64,000 nt of DNA from Palsa-744 sp963734815 (GTDB lineage: Bacteria; Actinomycetota; Thermoleophilia; Solirubrobacterales; Solirubrobacteraceae). Location of the stretch: assembly GCA_963734815.1 (NCBI GenBank), contig CAVTIH010000002.1, positions 1,798,001 to 1,862,000 on the forward strand. The letters run 5' to 3'. Under the pieces are notes generated by a model that ran no database searches, was not told the DNA's origin, and saw only the letters and a list, made by a program, of their open reading frames with translations. The position numbers and the translations under genes were made by a program. This document shows, in pieces, positions 10,899 to 18,866 of this stretch (positions are counted from its first letter, which is position 1; each line of letters begins with the position of its first letter).

Positions 10899-11110
10899 GC
10901 CCCAATATCGGCCGGCCCGGCCTCAGCGCGGGCCCGCGCTCTTACCGTTCTCTTGGAATCAGGTCTTAGCATGGCCCTAACATAACCGTTGCCGGCGGGC
11001 CGCGGCGCAAGGTGCAGGCTTTGCGCACAAGGCACCGAAACTCATAGCCTGCGGCGTTGTCTGAGACTAGGATGCGCCCTTCGACCGGCGGGCGCTTACC
11101 CGGAGGACCG

Positions 11111-11143
11111 ATGCAGCAGAGGCGATTGCGGGCGACATCGTGA
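11111..11143 (+). CDS. Possible 10-residue leader peptide ahead of the second ASST gene
   Basis: An ATG at 11111 preceded by GGAGG (11102-11106, 4-nt gap) opens a short frame, MQQRRLRATS, that ends at TGA 11141-11143. The stop overlaps the GTG (11140) of the ASST gene in a GTGA arrangement, the geometry of translational coupling. No better ribosome site is visible for the GTG. Whether it is translated is unproven. Confidence 0.4.
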   Translation: MQQRRLRATS

Positions 11144-13122
11144 AGAGGAACGACCGCCCTCCGGGCCACACGGAGGGACCGTGGGCGCCCGTGCGAGTGT
11201 GGAGATCCAACCGGCGCGCACGGGCCGCACTCCGGCCGAGCGGCCACCACCGCTGGTTGCGCCGCGGGCTCGTGCTCGGCGGGGTTCTGGTGCTCGCGAC
11301 CAGCGCCAGCGCGCTCACGGTCGGCGGCAGGCGGATCATGGCCGAGGAGGCCGCCTTCCGCGGGCCGGCGGCTCCGCGGTGCGTGCCCTCGACGCTCAAC
11401 CGCACCGACCTGCTGTCGGGCACGCAGCTGCGGGTCTCGCCGCTGCCGGACTCCCTGGACGCCACGCCGCACACGCAGATCAGCCTGCTGGGAGTGCCCC
11501 ACGGCCAGCTGCGCCAGGTCGGCGTCAGCGGGTCGTCCACCGGCGTGCACCCCGGCCGCGTGGCCGCCTTCTCCCAGGGCGACGGCGAGAGCTTCCTGCC
11601 CGCCGCGCCCTTCCAACCGGGGGAGACCGTCACCGTTCGCGGCCAGCTGCTCGAGAAGGGGCACTGGGAGCCGTTCGCCTTCCACTTCACGGTGTCCGTG
11701 CCCGACCCGATCCCCAACCAGCCGCCGGGCAAAGAGCCCGAAGGCAGCTCTGGCGAGGTGCAGCACTACCACTCGGCGCCCAGCCTCAACTCACCCTCGA
11801 TCCAGGTCGACACGGGCGCCAGCTCGAGCGCCGCGGGTGACATCTTCAGCGCCCCCTACTCCGGACCGGGTGGGGACGGCCCGATGATCACCGAACCCGA
11901 CGGCCAGCTGGTGTGGTTCGATCCGCTCTCCAAGGGGACCTACTCGACCAACCTGCAGGTCCAGAGCTTCGAAGGCCAACCGGTGCTGACGTGGTGGCAG
12001 GGCTACATCCCCCCGCAAGGGTTCGGCGAGGGCGAAGAGGTGGTGGCCAACAGCTCCTACAAGCAGATCCTGCACATCCACGCCGGCAACGGTCTGACGG
12101 CCGACCTGCACGACTTCCACCTCGAGGCCAACGACACCGCGCTGCTCACCGCGTTCAACCCGATCCGCTGCAACCTCACCGCTATCCACGGGCCCCAGGA
12201 CGGGGCGGTCAACGACAGCCTCTTCCAGGAAATCGACCTGCGTACCGGCCTCGTGCGGCGCCAATGGGACAGCGACGACCACGTGGCGCTGGCGAGCTCC
12301 TACTCGACGCCCTACGGCGCCAGCGACGAATGGCCGTTTGACTACTTCCACGCCAACTCGCTGGACCCCGAGCCCGGCGGGGAGATGCTGATCTCCGCGC
12401 GCAACACGTGGGCGCTGTATGAGGTCAACGAAGAAACCGGCCAGGTGGTGGCGGAGGCGGGCGGCAAGCACAGCACGATCAAGATGGGCTCGGGCACGCT
12501 GACCGCCTTCCAGCACGACGCCACGCTGCTGCCCAACGGCCTGATCTCCGTATTCGACAACGGCGGCGTGCCGGTCGTGCACCCGCAGTCGCGCGGGATC
12601 CTCGTGGCGCTCAACCAGAAGACCGGCACCGAGACGCTGGTGTCCGAGTTCGAGCACCCCGGCACCGCACTGAAGGCGGGCAGCCAGGGCAACGTGCAAC
12701 TGCTGGCGAGCGGCAACCTGTTCATCGGGTGGGGGGCCGAACCGTGGTTCTCGGAATTCAGCCCCTCCGGGCAGCTGCTCTACGACGCGCGCATGCCCTC
12801 CGGCGACGAGTCCTACCGGGCCTACCGCTTCCCCTGGACCGGTACTCCCACCGGTTCGCCGGCGATCGCCGCCAGCGCGAGCAAGACGGGGCCGGTAACG
12901 GTGTACGCGAGCTGGAACGGGGCCACCGAGATCGCCTCCTGGCGGGTGCTGGCCGGCCCCGGGGTGGGCGGGCACCCCGGAAATCTCGCCGCCGTGGCCA
13001 GCGGCCCGCGCAGCGGCTTCGAGACGGCGATCGCCACACCCGGCCCCGAGGCGTACGTGCAGGTGCAGGCGCTGAACGCCGCGGGCGCGGTGCTAGGCAC
13101 CTCGCCGGCGATCAAATCCTAG
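11140..13122 (+). CDS. Arylsulfotransferase (ASST) family protein, membrane-anchored
   Basis: 660 residues from GTG 11140. An Arg-rich N-terminus is followed by one hydrophobic segment (LVLGGVLVLATSASALTVGG, residues ~48-67), so it is probably a signal anchor or uncleaved signal. It shares the ASST propeller pattern with the divergent gene: QLVWFDPLSKGTYSTNLQVQ, VLTWWQGY, GNGLTADLHDFHLE, DLRTGLVRRQWDSDDH, DYFHANSLDPEPGGE, ISARNTWALYEV and FQHDATLLPNG. Two paralogues facing apart from a 241-bp spacer suggest a duplication with shared regulation. The substrate is unknown. Confidence 0.85.
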   Translation: MKRNDRPPGHTEGPWAPVRVWRSNRRARAALRPSGHHRWLRRGLVLGGVLVLATSASALTVGGRRIMAEEAAFRGPAAPRCVPSTLNRTDLLSGTQLRVSPLPDSLDATPHTQISLLGVPHGQLRQVGVSGSSTGVHPGRVAAFSQGDGESFLPAAPFQPGETVTVRGQLLEKGHWEPFAFHFTVSVPDPIPNQPPGKEPEGSSGEVQHYHSAPSLNSPSIQVDTGASSSAAGDIFSAPYSGPGGDGPMITEPDGQLVWFDPLSKGTYSTNLQVQSFEGQPVLTWWQGYIPPQGFGEGEEVVANSSYKQILHIHAGNGLTADLHDFHLEANDTALLTAFNPIRCNLTAIHGPQDGAVNDSLFQEIDLRTGLVRRQWDSDDHVALASSYSTPYGASDEWPFDYFHANSLDPEPGGEMLISARNTWALYEVNEETGQVVAEAGGKHSTIKMGSGTLTAFQHDATLLPNGLISVFDNGGVPVVHPQSRGILVALNQKTGTETLVSEFEHPGTALKAGSQGNVQLLASGNLFIGWGAEPWFSEFSPSGQLLYDARMPSGDESYRAYRFPWTGTPTGSPAIAASASKTGPVTVYASWNGATEIASWRVLAGPGVGGHPGNLAAVASGPRSGFETAIATPGPEAYVQVQALNAAGAVLGTSPAIKS

Positions 13123-13129
13123 GGCCGAA

Positions 13130-13825
13130 GTGACTTCCGCCCCGCTCGAGGCGCTGGCGCAAGAGATCGAAGCCTGCCGGCGCTGTCCGCGGCTGGTCGC
13201 GTGGCGCGAGCAGGTGGCGCGCGAGCGGCGCGCGGCATTCGCGCACGAGCACTACGCGGCGCACCCCGTGGCGGGCTTTGGCGATCCCGCCGCGCGGGTG
13301 CTGATCCTCGGGCTGGCGCCGGCGGCGCACGGCGGCAACCGCACGGGACGGATCTTCACCGGAGACCGCTCGGGCGACTTCCTGTTCGCCGCGCTGTGGC
13401 GCACCGGCTTTGCCAACCAGCCGACATCCACCCACCGCGACGACGGTCTGCGGGTGCGGGACGCGTGGGTGACCGCCGCGGTGCGCTGCGCACCACCCGC
13501 CAACCGCCCCGCCCCCGCCGAGCGCGACGCCTGCCAGCCATGGGGTGCCGCGGAGCTCGCGCTGTTGCCCGGCATCCGTGTGGCTGTGTGCCTGGGGGCG
13601 TTCGCGTGGGATGCCGCCCTGCGGCTGCGGGCCGGCGCCGCGGGCGAGAGTCCGCCGCGGCCGCGCCCCCGCTTCGGCCATGGCGCCGAGCACGCTGGGG
13701 AGCCGTTTGCCCTGCTCGGCTGCTTTCATCCCAGCCAGCAGAACACGTTCACCGGCAGGCTCACCGTGCCGATGATCGACGCCGTCCTGCACCGCGCGCA
13801 GGAGCTGGCGGGGCTCTCGTGTTGA
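13130..13825 (+). CDS. udgB: Uracil-DNA glycosylase, family 5 (UdgB-like)
   Basis: 231 residues from GTG 13130, 7 nt after the ASST stop. The active-site motif GLAPAAHGGNRTGRIFTGD and the C-terminal HPSQQNTFTGRLT are characteristic of UDG families 4/5; the Ala-rich first motif lacking a catalytic Asp/Glu favours family 5. Four Cys (CRRC near residue 17, VRCAPP, DACQPW) are placed to bind a 4Fe-4S cluster. It removes uracil and other deaminated bases in base-excision repair, a relevant activity for a high-GC genome. The gene may be read through from the ASST gene. Confidence 0.92.
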   Translation: MTSAPLEALAQEIEACRRCPRLVAWREQVARERRAAFAHEHYAAHPVAGFGDPAARVLILGLAPAAHGGNRTGRIFTGDRSGDFLFAALWRTGFANQPTSTHRDDGLRVRDAWVTAAVRCAPPANRPAPAERDACQPWGAAELALLPGIRVAVCLGAFAWDAALRLRAGAAGESPPRPRPRFGHGAEHAGEPFALLGCFHPSQQNTFTGRLTVPMIDAVLHRAQELAGLSC

Positions 13826-14041
13826 ACAAAAAAATTCAAAAGCCGTGTGCAATTGCTATCGGGTTCTGAATTTTTTATAACTACCCCCGAAACCTCTTCT
13901 ATATATACTATCGCTATACAATCAAGAAACGGCGGAGAAGCGGTCCGGTACGCGCCCAAACCGACCCCCGCTACCCCGTCATCTGTCGAATCCCTCGTAT
14001 CCGCATCAAGCGAGTGTGTGCGACCCACGATGCTTGGAGGG
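13826..14041. promoter_or_regulatory. AT-rich intergenic segment with a 10-bp inverted repeat
   Basis: This ~215-bp spacer is strikingly AT-rich compared with its surroundings. AAAAAATTCA (13829-13838) and TGAATTTTTT (13867-13876) form perfect arms around a 28-nt loop, and a TATATATACTATCGCTATACA stretch (about 13900-13920) follows. It probably combines the end of udgB with the promoter of the glycoside hydrolase-like gene. No small gene was recognised. Confidence 0.5.
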
Positions 14042-15442
14042 ATGGAGATTCTTCTGCGCCAGCCCCGCACCCACCGGCCGCTGGCCGTGGCATTGCTGAG
14101 CGCCCTGGTGGCGCTTGTGCTCGGCGCCGCCGCCGCTCCCGTGGGCGCCGCCGAACCCGGGGTCGTGCTCGCCGACAGCTTCACTCCCCACGTCGGCGAT
14201 CTCAAGGCGCTCGGCGTCCACTGGGTGCGCGTGTTTGCCACCTGGCCCGATCTGGAGCCCACCCGCGGCGACTACTCCCCCAGCTGGATCGCCAACTACG
14301 AACGGCTCTTCAGCCAGCTCCCCACCGGCACGAAAGTGATCGTCGACGTCGTCGGCACGCCCCAGTGGGAGACCGGCTCCTCCGACGAACACACGCCCCC
14401 CGCCAACCCCGAGGATTACGCCGCGTTCGTCGGCGGCCTCGCCCAGCGCTTCGGCCCGCACGTGGCCGCATACGAGCTGTGGAACGAGGAGGACTCTCCC
14501 AGCTGGTGGGTCGGCGCCCCCGACCCCGCGGCCTATGCCGCGCTGCTGAAGGCCTCCTACCCCGTGATCAAGGCCGCCGAACCCAACGCCACCGTGCTCG
14601 TCGGCGGGCTGACCGGCAACGACTACATGTTCCTCGAAGCGCTCTACCAGAACGGCGCCAAGGGCTACTTCGACGCCGTCGCCGTGCACACCGACACCTC
14701 CTGCAACATCGTCTCCCCTTACAGCTTCCTGCGCGAAAACGACGGGCAGATGATCCCCGACTCGTTCCTCGCCTACCGCGAGGTGCACAACGTGATGCTC
14801 GCCAACGGCGACGACAAGCCGATCTGGATGACTGAGCTCTCCTGGCGGACGACCTCCGCGGAGTGCGAAGAAGGATTCTGGGCCGGGCGCAAGGCGCAGG
14901 GCGTCACCGACCAGCAGCAGGCCACGTATCTCGCCCAGGCCTACAACTGCCTGGCGCAGGACCCCTATGTCCAGGTCGCGATCTGGTTCCCCCTGCAGGA
15001 CCAGGGCGCCGACGTCTCCGGCCTGCTGCGTGCCGACGGCTCGCGCAAGCCCTCGTTCGCCGCGATGCAGGCCTACGCGCACCACGGCGATCAACTCACC
15101 GAACAGTGCGGCGATTTCAGCGGGCCCTCGATCGACGTCGCCGCGCCCGCCGACCACACCACCTACTCCGGCACCCTCCCCATCAACGTCTCCGCCCGCG
15201 ACCGCGAAGGCGTCGGGCGCATCACGCTCGAGATCGACGGCAAGCTGATCCGCAACTACACCAACCAGGGGTTCCCCCGCACGCTCGCGGGGGCGCTGCA
15301 CTGGCACGGCGCGGCACACGTCCGACCCGGGCGCAACGTCCTCACCTTCATCGCGGTCGACAAGCTTCGCAACACCAGCCAAACCAGCATCGTCATCTAC
15401 CACCGGGTGCCCCACGGGCACCGCCACAAGCACCGCGGCTAG
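14042..15442 (+). CDS. Secreted glycoside hydrolase-like protein (clan GH-A type) with C-terminal Ig-like domain
   Basis: 466 residues from ATG 14042, preceded by GGAGGG; an in-frame ATG at 14030 is the alternative. A signal peptide (ALLSALVALVLGAAAAPVGAAEPG) leads into a TIM-barrel type domain: LGVHWVRVFATWPDLEP, ELWNEED (acid/base Glu after Asn, as in clan GH-A) and PIWMTELSW (candidate nucleophile Glu). The pattern resembles GH39/GH5-like enzymes; the family and substrate are not certain. The last ~110 residues (IDVAAPADHTTYSGTLPINV...) look like a bacterial Ig-like module, ending in a His/Lys/Arg-rich tail. It is probably an extracellular or surface polysaccharide hydrolase. Confidence 0.78.
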   Translation: MEILLRQPRTHRPLAVALLSALVALVLGAAAAPVGAAEPGVVLADSFTPHVGDLKALGVHWVRVFATWPDLEPTRGDYSPSWIANYERLFSQLPTGTKVIVDVVGTPQWETGSSDEHTPPANPEDYAAFVGGLAQRFGPHVAAYELWNEEDSPSWWVGAPDPAAYAALLKASYPVIKAAEPNATVLVGGLTGNDYMFLEALYQNGAKGYFDAVAVHTDTSCNIVSPYSFLRENDGQMIPDSFLAYREVHNVMLANGDDKPIWMTELSWRTTSAECEEGFWAGRKAQGVTDQQQATYLAQAYNCLAQDPYVQVAIWFPLQDQGADVSGLLRADGSRKPSFAAMQAYAHHGDQLTEQCGDFSGPSIDVAAPADHTTYSGTLPINVSARDREGVGRITLEIDGKLIRNYTNQGFPRTLAGALHWHGAAHVRPGRNVLTFIAVDKLRNTSQTSIVIYHRVPHGHRHKHRG

Positions 15443-15540
15443 ACCCCCGGCCCCGGAGCGGGCTGTCGGCCCGGGGATTCTGGCCCGCCGGGCCGCCGGG
15501 ACCTGCCCGCCCTCCACCTCGAGGTGGCAAACTTCACGCA

Positions 15541-16566
15541 ATGCCCGCCGATCGTCCGCGACCGTCTCTGCGCGAGCGCACCAACGGCTACACCGTCACG
15601 CCCCACCAGTACCTGGTCCTGGCGTATGTCGCGCTCGGTGCCCTCACGCTGATCGTGCTCACCGGCGCCGCCGTGCGCCTGACCGGCTCCGGCCTCGGTT
15701 GCCCCACCTGGCCGAAGTGCTACGGCAACCTCTACCCGCCGCTGAAGACGCACGCGGTGATCGAGTTCTCCAACCGCCTGATCACCGTGCCCGTGTCTCT
15801 CGTCGCCGGCCTGGCCTGGCTCGGTGCGCTGCGACGGCGCCCCTACCGCCGCGACCTCACCCGGCTCGCCGCGCTGCTACCCCTCGGCGTGATCGCCCAG
15901 GCCGTGCTCGGTGGGCTCACCGTGCGCGGCAAGCTCGACTATGGCTGGGTGATGGGCCACTTCGCGCTGTCGATGCTGATCCTCGCCGCCGCCGCCGCGC
16001 TCGCTTGGCGGGCTGGCCAAAACGGGGACCGATTGGGGAGACGCTCCCGCGGCGGCGATCGCACGCTGGTGTGGTCGGCCCGGGCGCTCGTGGCGCTCGG
16101 CGCGCTGACGATCTTCGCCGGCACCGCCGCCACCGCGGCCGGCCCTCACGCCGGGGGCAACCCCGGCGAACACATCAACCGCCTCGACTTCGACGGGCGC
16201 GGCACGATGGACTTCGCGATCCACCGCCACGGCGAGATCGCCCTCGCGTTCGGTCTGCTCGCGGTGTTCGTGTGGTGGCTGGCGCGCCGCCGTGGCGCCG
16301 AGGAGCTCGTGCGCCGCCCCACCACCGTGCTCTGCGTCCTGCTCGCCCTCCAGGGCGCGGTCGGCCTCGACCAGTACGAGACCCACTTGCCCACCGAGCT
16401 CGTGTGGGTCCACGTGGTCCTCGCCTGCGGTTGCTGGCTGGCCGCGCTGTGGACCGCCTACGCCGCCGGGCGCCTGCGCGCCTCCCCGGGCCCCTTCTCT
16501 CCCGGAGCGCCTGGGGTGGCCGCGGAGCGTCGCGAGGCGTCGCCGCCGGTGCGTGTGTCAGCGTGA
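15541..16566 (+). CDS. ctaA: Heme A synthase (CtaA/COX15 family)
   Basis: 341 residues from ATG 15541. It is a multi-span membrane protein with about eight hydrophobic segments. GAAVRLTGSGLGCPTWPKCYG carries the paired Cys region of CtaA. IEFSNRLIT is the first signature helix, with Asn where Bacillus has His; I recall this as common in actinobacteria. HFALSM, AIHRHGEIAL and WVHVVLACGC supply His residues for heme binding. It oxidises heme O to heme A for aa3-type cytochrome oxidase. ctaG lies 1.4 kb downstream on the same strand, consistent with a cytochrome oxidase assembly neighbourhood. Confidence 0.93.
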   Translation: MPADRPRPSLRERTNGYTVTPHQYLVLAYVALGALTLIVLTGAAVRLTGSGLGCPTWPKCYGNLYPPLKTHAVIEFSNRLITVPVSLVAGLAWLGALRRRPYRRDLTRLAALLPLGVIAQAVLGGLTVRGKLDYGWVMGHFALSMLILAAAAALAWRAGQNGDRLGRRSRGGDRTLVWSARALVALGALTIFAGTAATAAGPHAGGNPGEHINRLDFDGRGTMDFAIHRHGEIALAFGLLAVFVWWLARRRGAEELVRRPTTVLCVLLALQGAVGLDQYETHLPTELVWVHVVLACGCWLAALWTAYAAGRLRASPGPFSPGAPGVAAERREASPPVRVSA

Positions 16567-16674
16567 CTGTGTCAGCGTGAACTTGCCGGAATCCGCGAAT
16601 CTGTCCTGATGAGACGCTAATCTGCCCGTTTTGAAGCAATCACGCCCCGTCCATATAAGGGAGGAGTGCCAAAC

Positions 16675-16947
16675 ATGACCAAGAACGATCTGGCCGACAA
16701 GGTCGCGGAGCGCACCGGACTGGCCCCCAACCAGGCCCGTCAGGCGCTGGAGGCGACGATCGAGACCGTCTCCGACGAGCTGGCCGGCGGCGGCGAGGTC
16801 GCCATCGCCGGCTTCGGGAAGTTCAGCGTCAGCCATCGGGCGGCCCGTCAGGGACGCAACCCCGCCACCGGCGCCACGATCAGCATCGCCGCGAGCAAGG
16901 CAGCCAAGTTCTCCGCCGCGAGCGCGCTGAAGAGTCGCCTCAACTGA
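16675..16947 (+). CDS. hup: HU/IHF-family DNA-binding protein
   Basis: 90 residues from ATG 16675, preceded by GGAGG (16660-16664) at good spacing; a GTG at 16666 is too close to that site. MTKNDLADKVAERTGL, IAGFGKFSV and RQGRNPATGATISIAASKAAKF are standard HU features. It is a second HU-type gene in the window. Its TGA stop overlaps a possible CTG start of the next gene (CTGA at 16944-16947). Confidence 0.95.
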   Translation: MTKNDLADKVAERTGLAPNQARQALEATIETVSDELAGGGEVAIAGFGKFSVSHRAARQGRNPATGATISIAASKAAKFSAASALKSRLN

Positions 16948-17030
16948 ACCGAGTACCGCTGGACAGCGAGCGGCTCCGAACTCGCCGCAGGATCCGGCGG
17001 CGGCGGCGCGCGCTCGCCGCCGGGGGCTTT

Positions 17031-17933
17031 TTGGCTGTGCTTGCCGCGATCGTCGCGGTGGTGGCACTCGCCGGCGGCTCCTCCACATCCTCCACCGGCA
17101 CAGCGGCGCACGTCCGTGTCGCCGGCGGGAGGGGCGGTGTCAGGCGGGCAGCAGGGTCGGCCGCGGCGAGGGCGCGTTCGGGCGGGAGCCCCGGCGCCGC
17201 CGCCGGGGCTCGCGGGAGGGAGGCGGTGCCGATCCTCATGTACCACGTCATCAATCCCCCACCCGCGGGGGCGCCGTTCCCCGGTCTGTACGTGCCCTCC
17301 GAAGAGTTCGCCGAACAGATGCAGGCGCTCGCGCGCGCTGGCTTTCACGCGATCACGCTCGATCAGCTGTGGGCCAACTGGACGGAAGGCGCACCGCTGC
17401 CGGCGGGCCGCCCGATCGTGCTCACCTTCGACAACGGCTACCAATCCCAGTACACCAACGCCCTGCCGATCCTGCGCCGGCTCGGCTGGGAGGGCGTCGA
17501 GAACCTGCAGCTCACCGGCCTGCCCCCCTCCCAGGGTGGGCTCTCCCACGAACAGGTGCATGGCCTGGTTGCCGCTGGCTGGGAGCTCGACACCCAGGGC
17601 TTCAGCCACGCCGACCTGATTACGCTCGATCCCGCCGAGCTGCACTACCAGGTGGCCGTCGCCCGCACTGCGGTGCAGCGCCTCTATCACGTGCCGGTGA
17701 ACTGGTTTTGCTACCCCTCCGGCCACTACAACGCCGCGGTGGTGGCAGCGGTGCGGGCGGCCGGCTACCGGGGTTCCACCACCGTCGTCCCCGGCTGGGC
17801 GCGACCCGGCGAGGACCCCTACCGGCTGCCGCGACTGCGCGTGCTCGGCGGCACCAGCGTGCCGCAGCTGCTCAGCGAGCTGGCCGGGATACGCGACGAA
17901 GCGCCTCCGCCAGCCTCGTACGGCAGCAGCTGA
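17031..17933 (+). CDS. Polysaccharide deacetylase (NodB-like) with degenerate metal site, membrane-anchored
   Basis: 300 residues if started at TTG 17031. The same frame upstream encodes an Arg-rich stretch (RTRRRIRRRRRALAAGG) directly before the hydrophobic segment FLAVLAAIVAVVALAGG. The true start may therefore be CTG 16944, overlapping the HU stop and giving a proper signal anchor (~329 aa). The NodB domain begins PILMYHVI. Motif 1 is TFDNG (normally TFDDG, second Asp binds metal). Motif 2 is QGFSHADL, where the first metal His is replaced by Gln. Motif 3-like NWFCYPSGHYN is kept. It may be a catalytically impaired deacetylase or use an altered site. Cell-wall or exopolysaccharide modification is inferred. 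Confidence 0.8.
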   Translation: MAVLAAIVAVVALAGGSSTSSTGTAAHVRVAGGRGGVRRAAGSAAARARSGGSPGAAAGARGREAVPILMYHVINPPPAGAPFPGLYVPSEEFAEQMQALARAGFHAITLDQLWANWTEGAPLPAGRPIVLTFDNGYQSQYTNALPILRRLGWEGVENLQLTGLPPSQGGLSHEQVHGLVAAGWELDTQGFSHADLITLDPAELHYQVAVARTAVQRLYHVPVNWFCYPSGHYNAAVVAAVRAAGYRGSTTVVPGWARPGEDPYRLPRLRVLGGTSVPQLLSELAGIRDEAPPPASYGSS

Positions 17934-17995
17934 GTCTCGCTTCGGCCGCAGATATGCGCGGGCTTTCGCGGCCCGGGATCGATAGGATGCCGCGC

Positions 17996-18847
17996 ATGGC
18001 ATCCGTACCTGGCTGGGGCTCCTGGACTTTCAACCCGGTTGTGATTCTCGCCCTGGGGCTTGCGGCGGTGCTGTACGCGCGTGCCTACCGCCGCGCGGCG
18101 GGGCGTTCCGCCGCGGTCGGCGCCGGTCATTGGGTGCCCTACGGAGCCGGGTTGATCGTGTTGGCGGTCGCGCTGCTCTCGCCGCTGGACCCGATCGGCG
18201 ACGGGTACCTGCTCTCCGCGCACATGGCCCAGCACGTGCTGCTCTCCGACATCGCCCCCGCGCTGCTGGTGCTCGGGCTGCGTCGCCCGCTGCTGCCGCT
18301 CGGCCTCTCCCGCAAGGCGCTGCAGGCGGTTGCGCCCGGCGGTGGGCGCTTCGGGCGGGTGCTCGCGCGGCTCACTTCGCCGTGGGTGGCGATTCCGCTG
18401 TGGGCGACCGCCACGTGGGTGTGGGCGATCCCAGGCGTGTTCGACTACGCCACCGAACACGCCGCCGTGCACGCCTTCGAGCACACCACCCTCTTCTACA
18501 CCGGTCTCGCGTTGTGGTGGCTGATCGTCGACCCGCTGCCCCGCGCGCGCCTGCGCCCCGGTGGCCAGCGCCTCGCGCTGCTCGGCTTCTCGCGCCTGGC
18601 GAGCGCCGCGGTTTGCCTGCCGTTGACGTGGCTGGCGAAACCGGAGTACTCGCTCTACATCCACGCCCCGCGGGCCTTCGGCCTGTCACCGATCAGCGAC
18701 CAGCACCTCGCGGGGGCCGGCATGTGCTTCCTGGAGTTCCTCGTCTTCGGCATCGCCTTCGCCGCGGTCTTCATCAGCGTGCTCGGGCGCTCCGAGGAGG
18801 GTGCGGCGGTGGCTGAACGTGCCTCAGGCGAGCACCTGCTGACCTGA
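17996..18847 (+). CDS. ctaG: Cytochrome c oxidase assembly protein CtaG (caa3_CtaG family)
   Basis: About 283 residues from ATG 17996 with AGGA nine nt upstream (ATG 17987 is also possible). It is a multi-span membrane protein: LLSPLDPIGDGYLLSAHMAQHVLLSDIAP, WAIPGVFDYATEH, AFEHTTLFYTGLALWW and DQHLAGAGMCFLEF with conserved His residues. These match the caa3_CtaG family needed to assemble (copper loading) the aa3/caa3 oxidase. It fits with ctaA upstream. The preceding gene ends 62 nt before. Confidence 0.9.
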   Translation: MASVPGWGSWTFNPVVILALGLAAVLYARAYRRAAGRSAAVGAGHWVPYGAGLIVLAVALLSPLDPIGDGYLLSAHMAQHVLLSDIAPALLVLGLRRPLLPLGLSRKALQAVAPGGGRFGRVLARLTSPWVAIPLWATATWVWAIPGVFDYATEHAAVHAFEHTTLFYTGLALWWLIVDPLPRARLRPGGQRLALLGFSRLASAAVCLPLTWLAKPEYSLYIHAPRAFGLSPISDQHLAGAGMCFLEFLVFGIAFAAVFISVLGRSEEGAAVAERASGEHLLT

Positions 18848-18866
18848 TCGGCGGCTTCGGCAGCTC

